Source: Stenopsyche tienmushanensis
Taxonomy: Eukaryota > Arthropoda > Insecta > Trichoptera > Stenopsychidae
DNA: 64,000 nt
NCBI GenBank assembly: GCA_008973525.1
Contig: WACJ01000501.1
Location: 930,001-994,000 of the forward strand
Direction: 5' to 3'
In this document: one piece after another, positions 48,183 through 59,640 of the stretch
Layout of the letters: every line of letters begins with the position of its first letter
How positions within the stretch are numbered: the first letter of the stretch is position 1
Program-made: the position numbers and the translations under genes
Notes under the pieces: generated by a model
Databases searched by the model: none
What the model was told of the DNA's origin: nothing
The model's input: only the letters and a program-made list of their open reading frames with translations

Positions 48183-48235
48183 AGGGCTTCGAACCGGAAC
48201 TGAACCGAAAATCGATAACCGGAACGTTATTTTAA
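48183..48235 (+). repeat. repeat C, left half, interrupted by piggyBac
   Basis: gggcttcgaaccggaactg begins a stretch that matches 63716 onward. The match stops at TTAA (48232-48235), where the piggyBac element begins, and seems to resume at 50257 (ttaaccggaat; compare ttaaccgaaca near 63773). Confidence 0.7.
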
Positions 48236-50256
48236 CGCTTTGACGCATAGTCAGATTCTGATTGTCTCGTCTCGTAAATCCGATTGCGACCATATTCAAA
48301 GAATCACAAAACCATCGCTAGAACACCCATTGAGCGGTCGGTTATTCTCTCGTATTTTGTATTAGGGCAATGGGAGTCGAAAGCAATTGTTCTCAACATT
48401 TTTATTTTTGCCGAGGATTGTATTCTATTTTATTGTATTATATTCAATTTGTGTATGTGCGATAATTACACAAAAAGTATACATTTACAAAATTACTCAA
48501 AAAAGGGTTTACAAAGTTACCAAAAAATAATAATACAGGTCATAAGATTGCAAAATAATTTTATATGCTTACAAAAAATTACAAAAGAAAAATTCACAGA
48601 AAATAACAAAACAAATTATTCATTATGATTATGATAACCTAAAAAACAATTTCCACAACATAGAGGTGGATTATTTGGACACGTTTGACATCTCCACGAA
48701 GTTTCGGTGCGCTTATTGTTTTTCGAGCACCACCTGCAGCGTAAATAATAAGTTTTTCTCTTATAATTTTCTGGGACAGGAATTTTTTCTAAAGCATGCT
48801 GCGTGTTTGTATTGACTACTGTTAAACCAGAAGTGGTAGCTACAATGTCTCTATGACTTTTTAAATTACTAATCCCTAATAGCGATTTTATCAAACTATC
48901 TCTAAACTCTAGAATTTTTTTTTTATCACCAATTTTCAAACGATATAAAATAAACGCATTTAATACTGCCATGTCCAGCAGATGAAATATTATTTTTTTA
49001 TACCACCGAATCGTTTTTCGGGGGCACGAATAATAGGATATCAGTTGATCCGATCTATCAACACCACCCATAAATTTGTTGTATTCCACAACTTCAATGG
49101 GCTTTATTTTTATGATTCCATATCTGTTAGTTTTTTCGATGAGCTGAGGGTGATGTTTGGTTGTAATGCTTAATACGTCTCTAGTATCGTGCCATTTTGA
49201 AATATATATATTATTTTTTCTTAACCATATGTGTTCTCCCTTTTTAACCTTCTTCTTTGTTATTTCTTCTGGATTTCCCCTTCTATTTGCACGTAATGTC
49301 CCTGTTGTATGCGTCCTTTTTTCTAATAATTTACTTGATAGTGAAATGTTATTGTAAAAATTGTCCATAAAAACATGATGACCTTTGTGGAGGAATGGAT
49401 TCATCAATTTTAGTACACTAGCATCAATTTTGGTTCCCCTAGGTTCGTTATCAAATAACCTTCCTCTATAGATTTCTAGATTATGGATGTATCCATTTGG
49501 GGAACACAATTTATAAAATTTGATGCCATACTTAGCTTTCTTCCCTTTCATGTATTACCGTAACCACAGTCGCCCTCGATGAAGAAGAAGAGATTCATCT
49601 AAAGAAATTTCTTCCGATGGAGAATATACATCTTGAAAATTCGAAACAACGATGTCAACAAGTGGACTTATTTTTGACATCCTGTCATTGTTGTTTATAG
49701 TACAATTCAAACATCTCAATATTTTTTCGAATCTTCTGTCTGACATTACATAAGAAAGTATTGGATGGTAATACAATAGATCTCGTGAAAACATTTTTCT
49801 TAGTGTTGGAAAGCCTATCTGCCCACCGAGCAAACACAGCCCAAAAAATTTATCCAATTCCATACCATTTATTTCATTGAATTTGGTTTGTTTTTTGCAG
49901 TTTGTTTTTGGTAAATTGTTTTTCGACAACTTTTTTCCATAAGCATTTGTACATTCTATCAATAATTTTTTAACTTCCTCAGTCCAAATACTTCTAAAAA
50001 TGTCTATAGGTGCATCGCAAAAATCGAATTATTTACCAAAATTAATTTATTTTACTCAGAAAAGTTTGAGAGTCTTTAAGCAATATAAATGGTTTGTTTT
50101 TTTGTCCCTTTTTTTTGTCCCTTTTTTGTCCCTCGAAGGCGGTATACAATAGACTAATCCGGCGCGAGAGGTTTAGCCGAGCAAGTTTTATCTGCAGATG
50201 CCGTCACAGATGTGCTCCGGCTAAGACGGGATACGCCGGGATCGTACGGCAAACGG
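48236..50256 (-). mobile_element. piggyBac element flanked by TTAA
   Basis: TTAA lies at 48232-48235 and 50257-50260. The ends CGCTTTGACGCATAGTC and, in reverse, CCGTTTGCCGTACGATC are partly similar, as expected for short piggyBac inverted repeats. The transposase fills 48616 to about 50030 on the minus strand. The 2.0-kb length is close to that of a piggyBac with a shortened N-terminal coding part. Confidence 0.72.
48616..50030 (-). pseudogene. piggyBac transposase with one internal stop
   Basis: Two frames in the same phase, separated only by TAA at 49557-49555. Upstream part: PIDIFRSIWTEEVKKLLIEC, ...SLDESLLLHRGRLWLR (first catalytic Asp). Downstream part: KGKKAKYGIKFYKLC, GHHVFMDNFYNN (second Asp), YNKFMGGVDRSDQL (third Asp), and the C-terminal Cys-rich domain CRWCSKNN...CQTCPNNPPLCCGNC. 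In the family a Gln commonly sits at the stop, so CAA to TAA is a likely single change. The frame is closed before about 50030, so the N-terminal segment is missing or decayed. All three catalytic Asp remain. Confidence 0.93.
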
Positions 50257-50339
50257 TTAACCGGAATCACCATTCTTATGCAAAATTTGTTTAATTGTGT
50301 AACTCTGATAATGCTATAATATTTACTCTTGTATTTTAT
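50257..50339. repeat. right flank of the piggyBac site (repeat C continuation)
   Basis: Begins ttaaccggaatcacc, comparable to ttaaccgaacagat in the uninterrupted copy near 63773. The match fades quickly. Confidence 0.4.
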
Positions 50340-50960
50340 TTATTTTTTTGCATATTTTAAAAGTTTAAACTTTTAAGATTATATTTTCTAAAGATATTTC
50401 CAAAATTTCAAATATTTACGGAATTATAGCTATTTTAGTGACGCGGTAACTAAGTCGGTTCCACCAGAATGAAATCTTTTTCCTATTTTTTCAACACAGT
50501 TGACATGATATCTCAAGTTTTAATTAACTGATTTACTTCATATTTGGTACAATTTTTTTCTATATAATCTTCTATTGTTTCTACCAGATTTATATTAAAA
50601 TTTTATTTTTAACTATTTAAAAAAATATATTAAAACTATGAAAAAATAAGGCAAAAAATACTTTTTTTTAAATGGTTGCCATTTTGTAAAAATAAAAATA
50701 TTATTTTTCTTTCGAGGTAGGAACTATAGCGACATCTTTATTTATTAATATTTTTATTATTTTACTTTATTTTAAACTACTGTAAAGGTTGAAATCATGT
50801 CAACCAGGACACGCCTATTTTTTACATTTTACACTTTACCAGCCTATAACTTTTTTAATATTGTTTTTTTAATTTTTTTTGTATGTTTTGGAAATGTCAA
50901 CTAATATCTGGTAAAAAAATGTAGATTAAAAATATTTTCTGTTTCTTTTTTATGGAATTT
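50340..50960 (+). repeat. dispersed repeat D, copy 1
   Basis: A 500-600-bp AT-rich stretch that aligns colinearly by eye with 59130-59640. Shared words include atctcaagttttaatt/gttt, taccagatttatat, aaaattttatttttaactat and gttgccatttt. No ORF. Possibly the untranslated end or non-autonomous form of a transposon. Confidence 0.75.
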
Positions 50961-53900
50961 GAAAAAAATATCCAAAATGTTTGCTTCTAGACTAGAATAT
51001 ATATAGGTTATTATTATGTATTAGGTTTAGCTAAGATCTTCCTTTATATTTCATATATACCTAAACTTTCCCAGAAATTCCCAGATTTATATTTGTTTTT
51101 TTTAGCGTAATGTACTCCAACCTGGACCTCTTAAACTTTCAGCCTATAAGGATCATGTTAATATCCTTTCGTTTAATAAATTATATTATATATACATCTA
51201 GTTGTAAATATTTTACCTTCAAATAATTATTTGTTAATTCTAGATATTTTTAAGAAAAAAATGTAAATTCATAACCCCTCCGTAGAAGCAGAAAAGAAGA
51301 AAATGTGTTAACCAACTAACAAATCATCAAAAATTAAAGAGAGTAAATTTGGCGATATTATTTATATTGAATGTTTTTTACAAAAGAAGGAATGAAACGG
51401 TCTTAATTATGCTAAAAAAATATTTTTACGCAAATAAAAATTCAAAAATGAATCACTCAAAACTGTACCAAAAACCGGAAAAACAGTTATATTCCCGAAA
51501 CGCAATGTAAGGGGATGAAAACCGAAATGAAAATAATAACGGTTCAATAATAACGGTTTAATGTAATTCATTATAACCTATTGATTGATACAGCCTCCTT
51601 TGACCTAAATAGTGGCGTTGAGTCTAGTGATGAACCTACGTCACGCTTTTAGCGTCTCTAAAGTATGGTCCCTGTATATTGCTAATTTATACAAAATTAT
51701 AATATGTCTTAGATGTTTATTGGATGGTCTTTGCTTAAAGTACTTACAAATTTAATCAAAACCCAAGCCTCGTAATGAAAGATCTTCCTCAAACCGGTCA
51801 ATTAAACATTTTCAATATTGGCATAATTGGTATTAAATTGAATGCTAAAAATTCTCATCCCTATACACGTAAAAAATAAAAGCCCGCCCACACTTACAAC
51901 ACAAACATTGTGGTAGGAATCAAATGATCAGCGTCCCCTAAAAAGCCATTACACACGAAACCGCTCCACAATAATAATTTCATTGAATGAATTAGCGTAC
52001 AATGTACCCACAAGTTTCTATGTAATTTACTTAAGTACCCACTAAGTGTATTTATAAAACCGCAATACAGCGTGTCCTATTAATTTCACTCAGCGTACAG
52101 TCGATCCAAATGAAATCGTAGAGGGGGAAAAAGTTCGCACTGCACATAAAATAAGGGAGGATCAATTTCAGTGGTAAAGTATTATGGAAAGCTGTCATAA
52201 TATCAAACAAGCGGAATTAATGGCATTTGATCAATATTACAAACTTAAATTCATGGACATTCTATAATATATTTATTTCTTCGTTTGTCTGATGTCGGTC
52301 TATCGTCCGTGGTACACGCAAATACGCCTGTACAAATAATAATTAGCCACATAAAAACATCACATTCAATTGTATCATTAATCGTTTAAAATTTTATTAA
52401 TTGAAGAGCTACGATCGAATTATTTACAACTAGTAATATTTATTCTAAAGAACTAATAGATTTGGTTTCAACTTTAGGATTCATTTGAATAGGAGTTTTA
52501 AAGTTTTTTAGACTATGAGCAAATGACGAAATTATCATTATTTTTAAAATAAATTCCAAGCTTCTCAAACATAAGTGGCCCTACCTGACTTTGAGTATCA
52601 TTGCAGTATTTAAATTTTAATTATTTCCACTCGTATGTCGACATTATGTCGCTGTTGTTCCAAAAAACTTGTGTATATACCATGTATTATATTCTGTTCA
52701 TTATTTTTTATATTATATGTACACTATAGACACTATTCTAATATAGAAACACAGAACTTCACGCCTATATGTAAGTATTTTAACTAAAAATCATATGAAA
52801 ATGGACGAAAATTTTATCATTTTCCGAATAAGATTTCTCCTATTTTATTGTTAATGATTTAAATACAGTTGACATTAAAAAATAACTACGATAAAGATGA
52901 TTATATTCCAATAAATAAAACTTCAAAAAAATTCAACTATAATGTTTTTAGAGAGTTTTAAAATTAAGGGTTTGAAATACATATATTCAGATTAAAACTT
53001 TTGAAAAACACAATTTTTTTTTTACAACAAAATAAGTATGTTACGTACGTTGTGTAAATTTTTCGTTGAACAAAAAATTCATAAAAAAACGTTTTATTTT
53101 AATTTTAAATTTCAAATATGAAACCAGAAAAACGCGCAAAATTAATTATGAGCTAGCACTATCCTTATCGAAAAAAAATAAATAATAATAACGTGAGTGG
53201 AAAGGGTTAATAACCAAGAAATTAAAATATACCTGAATAAAGATGATATATTGAATCTTGCGGTTTTAAAAATACAAATTTCAGTAATAAATACTAAAAA
53301 TACATTTTATAATTATCACTTATTAAAACACAATTATTTTGCACATAAAAATACATTTTTACGTTATCAAAAAATGCATGGTTTATTTCTGGTCCCCCCA
53401 ATATTTTATCAATATATGATATCTATCAAAACATTTTCCAACAGAATCTCAATCAAAATCTTATATGAATCTTCAATGCACATAATCAATGTCTTATTTC
53501 AAATTCATTCATATTAATGTTTTTCCCGCAATTTTCGGCATTTTTTAATAGCTGTAAAGAAAACTTGAGTTATTTTCAAGTGTTTAAGACTTTTTAACAT
53601 ATTAAAACATTCTATTTAAACACGTCATATTTTTCAAATTTATTGGTACAAACTTTTATAATCTAAAAGCTAGATCGCTGTAGTAACACATGGTCCATTT
53701 ATATTACGATATAGAGATAGAAAATTATTCCAAATATAATATTTGCCAACATTTGATAACATAGCAGCGGTGTTATTATTTAAGCTATAGGCGAGAAGAC
53801 AAAATGATCTAAAGTGTATCATTAATTTTTCGCAATGTTTACGACATAGTTGGTTCTTTGAAGCGATTGCATCAATCGTACGCAAGCCAACTTCACGCAT

Positions 53901-54050
53901 TAGCCACAAAACGGGCATCGACTTGGTGCGAATTGTACCATTTCGCAATCGCGTCACATACGAGTTTGCGGGTGTTAATCAATTGAATTAATGGTTCTTA
54001 GTAAATAATTACTCATTGTTGAAGATGTTGGTCTTTGTTTGGCATCGTGT
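50961..54050. other. AT-rich stretch without a recognised gene
   Basis: A further piece resembling the second half of repeat C lies at about 51465-51560 (gaaaccggaa..., aataacggttcaa). Frames at 53197-53517 and 53957-53670 are unrecognised. Confidence 0.35.
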
Positions 54051-54061
54051 GAAAAGTTGGG

Positions 54062-54568
54062 ATGTACAGTTGGTCCATGTGGGAGTGTAACGGTACGGTG
54101 GCGCCTCGGGGTATTGCGGCCGGTCGCGGAACTCACTCGGGGCGGGAAGTTCCGTCCCAGCCGGGGGCGACCGGAACAAAGGAGGGTGCTGTTTGTGCCG
54201 ACTTATTGATGCCGATTAATGGTCCCGTCTTACATACACATACAACACACAACAGAGCCTCCTTCAAGATTGGCAACCATCGGTCGTAAATCGAGCCGAG
54301 AAGACGACTCAGTCCACGCATCCTGCTCTTCCCGATTTGTCCCCCGACGAGTTGATGTACAATTTGTCAGGACGGTTGAAAATCGAAGATTTACTCTAGC
54401 GCTGAATAAAATATGCGGCTTACATGTGAGTAATGATTCATTAACGTGTGACTATGGCAGTAAACGTGAAATGATAATAATCGTGTTTTACGTGATTGAA
54501 TTCGGTGGAGATAATTATGTGAAAAAATGGCTCGCGTGCCACTGGTGGTGTCGGAGTTTCGCTCCCCT
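54062..54568 (+). other. GC-rich island with hairpin and possible first exon
   Basis: 54100-54190 is strikingly GC- and CpG-rich for this window. A nested inverted repeat has outer arms ccggtcgc (54120-54127) and gcgaccgg (54167-54174) and inner arms ggaact/agttcc. Downstream, ATG at 54527 opens MARVPLVVSEFRSP, which ends exactly at a strong donor CCT|GTAAGT (54569). This could be a promoter plus first coding exon of a gene reaching right. No second exon was found. Confidence 0.3.
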
Positions 54569-54779
54569 GTAAGTAATTTGTTCCACCCTCACGCGAATTT
54601 ACTCATTTTGAAACATAATGGGCCGATAGTTAACTGCGTACCACTTCACAACCACCGAGAGTGTTGTTACGCTCCGATTGAGAAATTCCTGCAATTAAAA
54701 CCTTATTTTGCACATTGGCTATAAAGTTTTTTCATCTAGTAAATTTTTTATTGTATATTTTTGCATTTACTTTTAAACC

Positions 54780-55060
54780 CTAGAATCTAGAGCACACGCC
54801 AAAAGCCACCTTTGGGCGCTCACTGCTGATCAGTCAGTATTTATACAATGTAAATCAAGAAAGATACAGTCTATTAAGCTTTCAACGTTTCAACTGACAT
54901 TAAATTCAAATTTACAAAGCTGATTTTTTATATACAAGTAGCTTACTTTAATTATTATTGAATAAATGTCATCTACTTTCGATACAAGGTAGCTAGGCTT
55001 TAAATAGACGAAGCTAAAGTTGTAGTGCACAACATAGTTTCAGTCTTAAAAGTATGTCAT
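54780..55060. other. spacer, no gene seen
   Basis: AT-rich, no motif recognised. Confidence 0.3.
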
Positions 55061-55065
55061 TTATA

Positions 55066-55740
55066 TTAGGGTATCCCATAAGTTTCTTTCGTTTTCATAT
55101 TAAGAAGAAAAAAAAATAATAGTTTGTATTACATCAACATTTATTGAATAATATATGATCAATTCTGTTCTATTACCTTTCTCCATCTCTCCAGAAGCCT
55201 CATAATGCCTTCTTGCCAAAATTTCCCAAGTTTGTTGGCAAAATATTGATCAAGGTACATTTTTATATCATTTTTTGAATTAAATTTTTTACCACGTAAA
55301 GAATTTTTCAATGAAAGAAATAAATAATAATCTGAAGGAGCAATGTCCGGAGAGTATGAAATTAAAACATCCCAGTCAGATGTTAATAATTTATTTCTGA
55401 CTAGCAAAGACACATGAGGCCTGGCGTTATCGTGATGAAAAACAACGCCTCGTCTGTTCGCTAATTCTGACCGTTTTCTGGCAATTGCATCCTTTAGATT
55501 GTCTAGTTGGAAATCATATTTTGTTGAATTGATCGTTTCACCTTGCTGAAGTAGCTCATAATAAACTACCCCCTTCCAGTCTCACCAAATGCATAGCAAA
55601 ACTTTTTTTTTTTATGTAGACCAGGTTTAGCTACAGTTAAAGCTTCTGTACCCTTGGTCCAAGACCGTTTACGTTGGATATTCTCATAGAAGACCATAGT
55701 ATCCAACTTTCATCTCCACTTATGAGACAACCTAATATAT
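55066..55740 (-). mobile_element. mariner, 3' half, fairly well preserved
   Basis: The right-end repeat ttagggtatcccataagttt lies at 55066. Reading the minus strand upward: GDESWILWSS near 55720, AVAKPGLHKKK, LLCIW, GVVYYELLQQGETINSTKYD, VVFHHDNARPHVS, then SYSPDIAPSDYYLFLSLKNS and LLERWRKVIEQN as a clean C-terminus. One or two frameshifts and stops; the N-terminal half is gone. The best preserved mariner in the window. Confidence 0.9.
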
Positions 55741-56001
55741 ATTTATTCTAAAAATTCCATATTATCTTTAATATTTTTTAGAAGGTGTGACAATTGATTT
55801 GGTGGATTCTCTAGTTTGATAATTTGAATAATGATATTTAATTGCTAGTCTTTCTCTCAGCACAGGGGGGACGATGTTCAATGTATAGTAGTGAACACTA
55901 AAGAATCATTGTTATTATTTTTCAATGGCAGAGGCTTAGAGTGAGGGGGTTCCGGCCTAAATTGTTACAATGAATTAAGTGCCCCCACAAACAATTGTCC
56001 T

Positions 56002-56080
56002 GGTGGCACGGTAGCTTAATCGCTAAAACGTACGACTCGAAATCGAGATCACAAGGGCGATATAAGTTCCGAAACCACAC
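56002..56080 (+). other. tRNA-Ser(CGA)-like sequence, probably SINE or pseudogene
   Basis: ggtagcttaatcgctaaaacg resembles an A box/D arm. gactcgaaatc matches the anticodon loop of tRNA-Ser(CGA). agttccgaaacc sits where a B box GGTTCGAATCC should be but is damaged. The ends ggtgg/ccac could pair. Too diverged for a working tRNA. Confidence 0.4.
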
Positions 56081-56089
56081 AAAAAATGA

Positions 56090-59000
56090 ATATTTAAACG
56101 CAGATATTAGATAAGCGAGCTTCGATCCTAATCGAAAATATTTATCAATGATCAAGTTTAATAGCTAAAGCACACAAATATAATAAAACTATAAAAATGC
56201 GATGATTTTTAATTTTAATATAAATTAATTAAATATTTTCGGCATTATTTCGCGTTTAAAAAAGTGGCGTATCGAAGCAGCCACAAAGTGATTTCCTTCC
56301 ATTAAATTATAAAGGGTAGTTTTCACCCCACGGTCGCATTGTTTAAGGCCTGCGAACATTTGTGAACACCACAAAACGACTTCTCGTGGGTTCACCATTG
56401 TTCGAGTTGCTCGCTCTATAGTTATTGTTAATTTTTAATCGATCAGCAATCAATAAAGCCAGAGCGATGATTAATAGTTGCTACTATTGACTGCCTAAAA
56501 GCCCTTATACACAGCCTGTTTTCGTCGCATGCTACTTAACTTTGATGCAAATCAAAAATAATGACATACTTTTTTGAATCGCACATATTTAGAGGGCCTT
56601 TCAATATGAACGCTTAAAATTTGTTAGATTATAGTGACCATGTTGTTAAAGTAGTATCTATCAAATTTATTGTGGATTTTTAATAGTGCGTTCGTTGATT
56701 GGGCTTTGGAGCAGTTGGAAATTGATTCAAATTATGCCAAAAATCATTTTTAGCGACGAGGTCCATTATGGATGAATGAATGATCTTTAGGCTTATTTAT
56801 TTTAAGTCTATCTTAAATTAAAGGTCAATGCATATAAACAAAACGCAATTAACACTTTCAAAAGTCAATATAACGAACACCATCCAGCAAATTCAGCCAA
56901 ATTAATGCGACAATCATCAAAAACTAGACCTCCCGAATATATGCCATCAAGCAAAGTTACGGTAGATATTTAAACAAAATTATATTTTATACTTAATGCC
57001 ATAAAATATTGTTTTAAATAAAAATAAAATTAAGTAAATAACTTACATGCAACTTGTTTTATTTACATTCAAAGATTGAGCGTCCTTATTGTAAGAACTT
57101 ATAGATCGCGACGATCGATCGGATCCTACGATATCTATGATCTACGATTGATTTGAACGTAGATATTTATATCAATTAAAATAATACTATATCATAATGA
57201 CTTTACGGCTTTATTTATTTAGAATTTAGCAGTGTAAAGCGCAAAAGGTACGGCACGTGCTCGAATTGAAAATTGCTCATTTTGACGAAGGGTTGGCACT
57301 CAAGCACCCTTGAGTCAACATTGCCATACAATTGGGATCAAGTGCAACTGTAACGTTTTTTGAAGTCATTGAGGGTGCCAAGTGCCCTCAAGATATGAAT
57401 GAGAAACAAGTCAAGAGCCATAGTCAAACACCTGGACCATGTAATTACGCAAACGAAGGGAACCATTGTGGTCATGGATCGGCGGAAAATAAACGCTTTT
57501 AATTGCCATGTGAATTTTGTTCGCAGAAGACATGCAAAATGAAAGCATTTATAGCCGAAAGTTAACACAGTTTGAGCTTGAACGAGTGCCATAAATTGAG
57601 ATAATTTAGAAAGGCGAAGAAATACCAGTTTTTATGGTTGTTCGTAGAATTTGGAACAAATGCGAGCTGTAAAGGCACAAATGATGTTAAATATGCATCA
57701 AAAACCGTAGTTATGGTTTATTATAGCGCCATGCTTGTTTGAAAATTTCTACTATCTTAACTAATTATTAGATTAGGATCAATAAAATGATCGAGATATT
57801 CATAATGTCTCTCCTCAAGATTTTTTAAAGATAAATCGGTAATATCACATCTTGAAAAGCTTGACCTACACATTCATTTTGGCTCTGTAGTCAAGCTCCA
57901 TTTTTCCTCACAAGTGCATATTATCACCAAATCCTTGAAAAATCAATAAACATTTGCAAAATAAGAGTGAACACTTTTTAAACAGGGAATTTGTAAATTA
58001 TAAGATAGTGATTGATCATAGCTAAAAAAGAAATACAACCAACTTGAATTTAATTTAAATTGTATAATAATTGTATATCATCCCGGATACATTTACCTTC
58101 CAGTATGAAATGTCCAATTTTTCCAGAAAAATATTTTTGCAAATAAGTCAAATTAATCATCAGTTTCAAAGTTCAGTTAAATCTTTTAATCCTTTGATTA
58201 GTGAACTAAATTGTTGTTGATTTTTACTTTTATTATATGTAGAATTTTGTGTAATCTATCAGTACTTTAACTAGCATTATCAGCAAAGTGTATTGTTCGT
58301 AATTGTAACAGAAAACGTACATAAAGTTGATTTATGTGGCTTTCTACTATTTATATGTATTTATTTATATTACTATACCTAATTGTTTTTTACTGGAATT
58401 TAATAAAAACTAAGCATATTTATTAATAAAGTTTTCGTTTTTAAATGAAAGTGGAAGATTGAAGCCAGACCAAACAGTTTATCGATCTTCTTCTTTTGAT
58501 TTTAAGGCAGTAACTGTAAATAGTTATTGGTTATTGAACATTAGTATTTTATTTTCGCAAAGTGCATGTGCTATACTCTGATATATAAGATCAGATCTTG
58601 AGATCATCGTGCAGCTAGAACTCTCTGGTAAGTGCTATTTTTAATGAGTGTTTTCATACTTGAAACTAACAATTCCAAACTTATTGCGATATGTCTCGAT
58701 ATACAATTGAATGCATTGTCGAGGCAGTTCAGGTCAGGTCAGGTTCAGTATAATCAACTCCTCGGTTATTGTACATTAGATTGCAGTCTTTCTAGATTGC
58801 AGATCGTATTGGGATAAAAAGAGATTGTTCTCTATTTAAAGGCGCATAGCTAAGGGACTATAAATTCAAGAATTGGGACTTTCAGGATATATTGTATTTG
58901 ATTAAAGTGTATAATTTTATAGGGGAAACGTATAACTGCATAAAGAATGTATTCTAAAGATAAATATAAACTCACTGAAATTCTTTTACCACAAATATTA

Positions 59001-59128
59001 GTTTAAGAAACTCTGATCTAAATACTTATGGAACAGAGACATGGATAATTTGTAAGAGAATAAACCAAAATTACGCTCAATAAATGTGGCATTGAGCCAT
59101 CAGAATTTTGAAAAGATAGACTTTTTTT
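56090..59128. other. AT-rich stretch without a recognised gene
   Basis: 58186-58215 is a TTAATCCTTTGA-type terminus. Frames at 57592-57338 and 58632-58817 are unsupported. Confidence 0.35.
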
Positions 59129-59129
59129 T

Positions 59130-59640
59130 ATATATTTTTTTAATGTTTAGACTTTTAAAAATTTATTATTCAAAGAGATTTCAAAAATTCCAATTATTTA
59201 CGAAATATAGCTATTTTGGTAAGGCGGTAACAAATCCGGTACCAGAATGAAATCTTAAAAGCTTTTTTTAAACACGGTTGACATCATATCTCAAGTTTTA
59301 GTTTATTTATTTTCTTCAAATTTGGTAAAAAAAAATTCTATGTAACTATCTATAGTTCTTACCAGATTTATATCAAAATTTTATTTTTAACTATTTAAAA
59401 AAAATTAAAACTGTGATAAATTAAGGCACAAAAATTACATTTTTTTAATCAGTTGCCATTTTTTGAAAATAAACATGCTTTTTCTCTTTGAGGTAGAGAC
59501 TAATGCAACATTATTTATAAATAAGAATATTTTTTCTTTTTTAATTTTAAATGACCAAAAGGGCTAAAATCGTGTCGACCAGAACACGCTTTTTTGCTTC
59601 TTGAAACTTAAAAAAATCGCCCAAAATTTGTGGCTCTTGA
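59130..59640 (+). repeat. dispersed repeat D, copy 2
   Basis: Colinear with 50340-50960 in the same orientation, with small indels. No coding signal. Confidence 0.75.

Noticed and set aside
48982..49357. Plus-strand frames within the piggyBac region
   Set aside because: Antisense to the transposase and without motifs.
50094..50150. Repeated gtcccttttttt units as a designed regulatory array
   Set aside because: Only three short units at the edge of the piggyBac element; simple slippage explains them.
57338..57592. 84-residue minus-strand frame
   Set aside because: No known motif, no splice context; AT-rich chance frame is enough to explain it.
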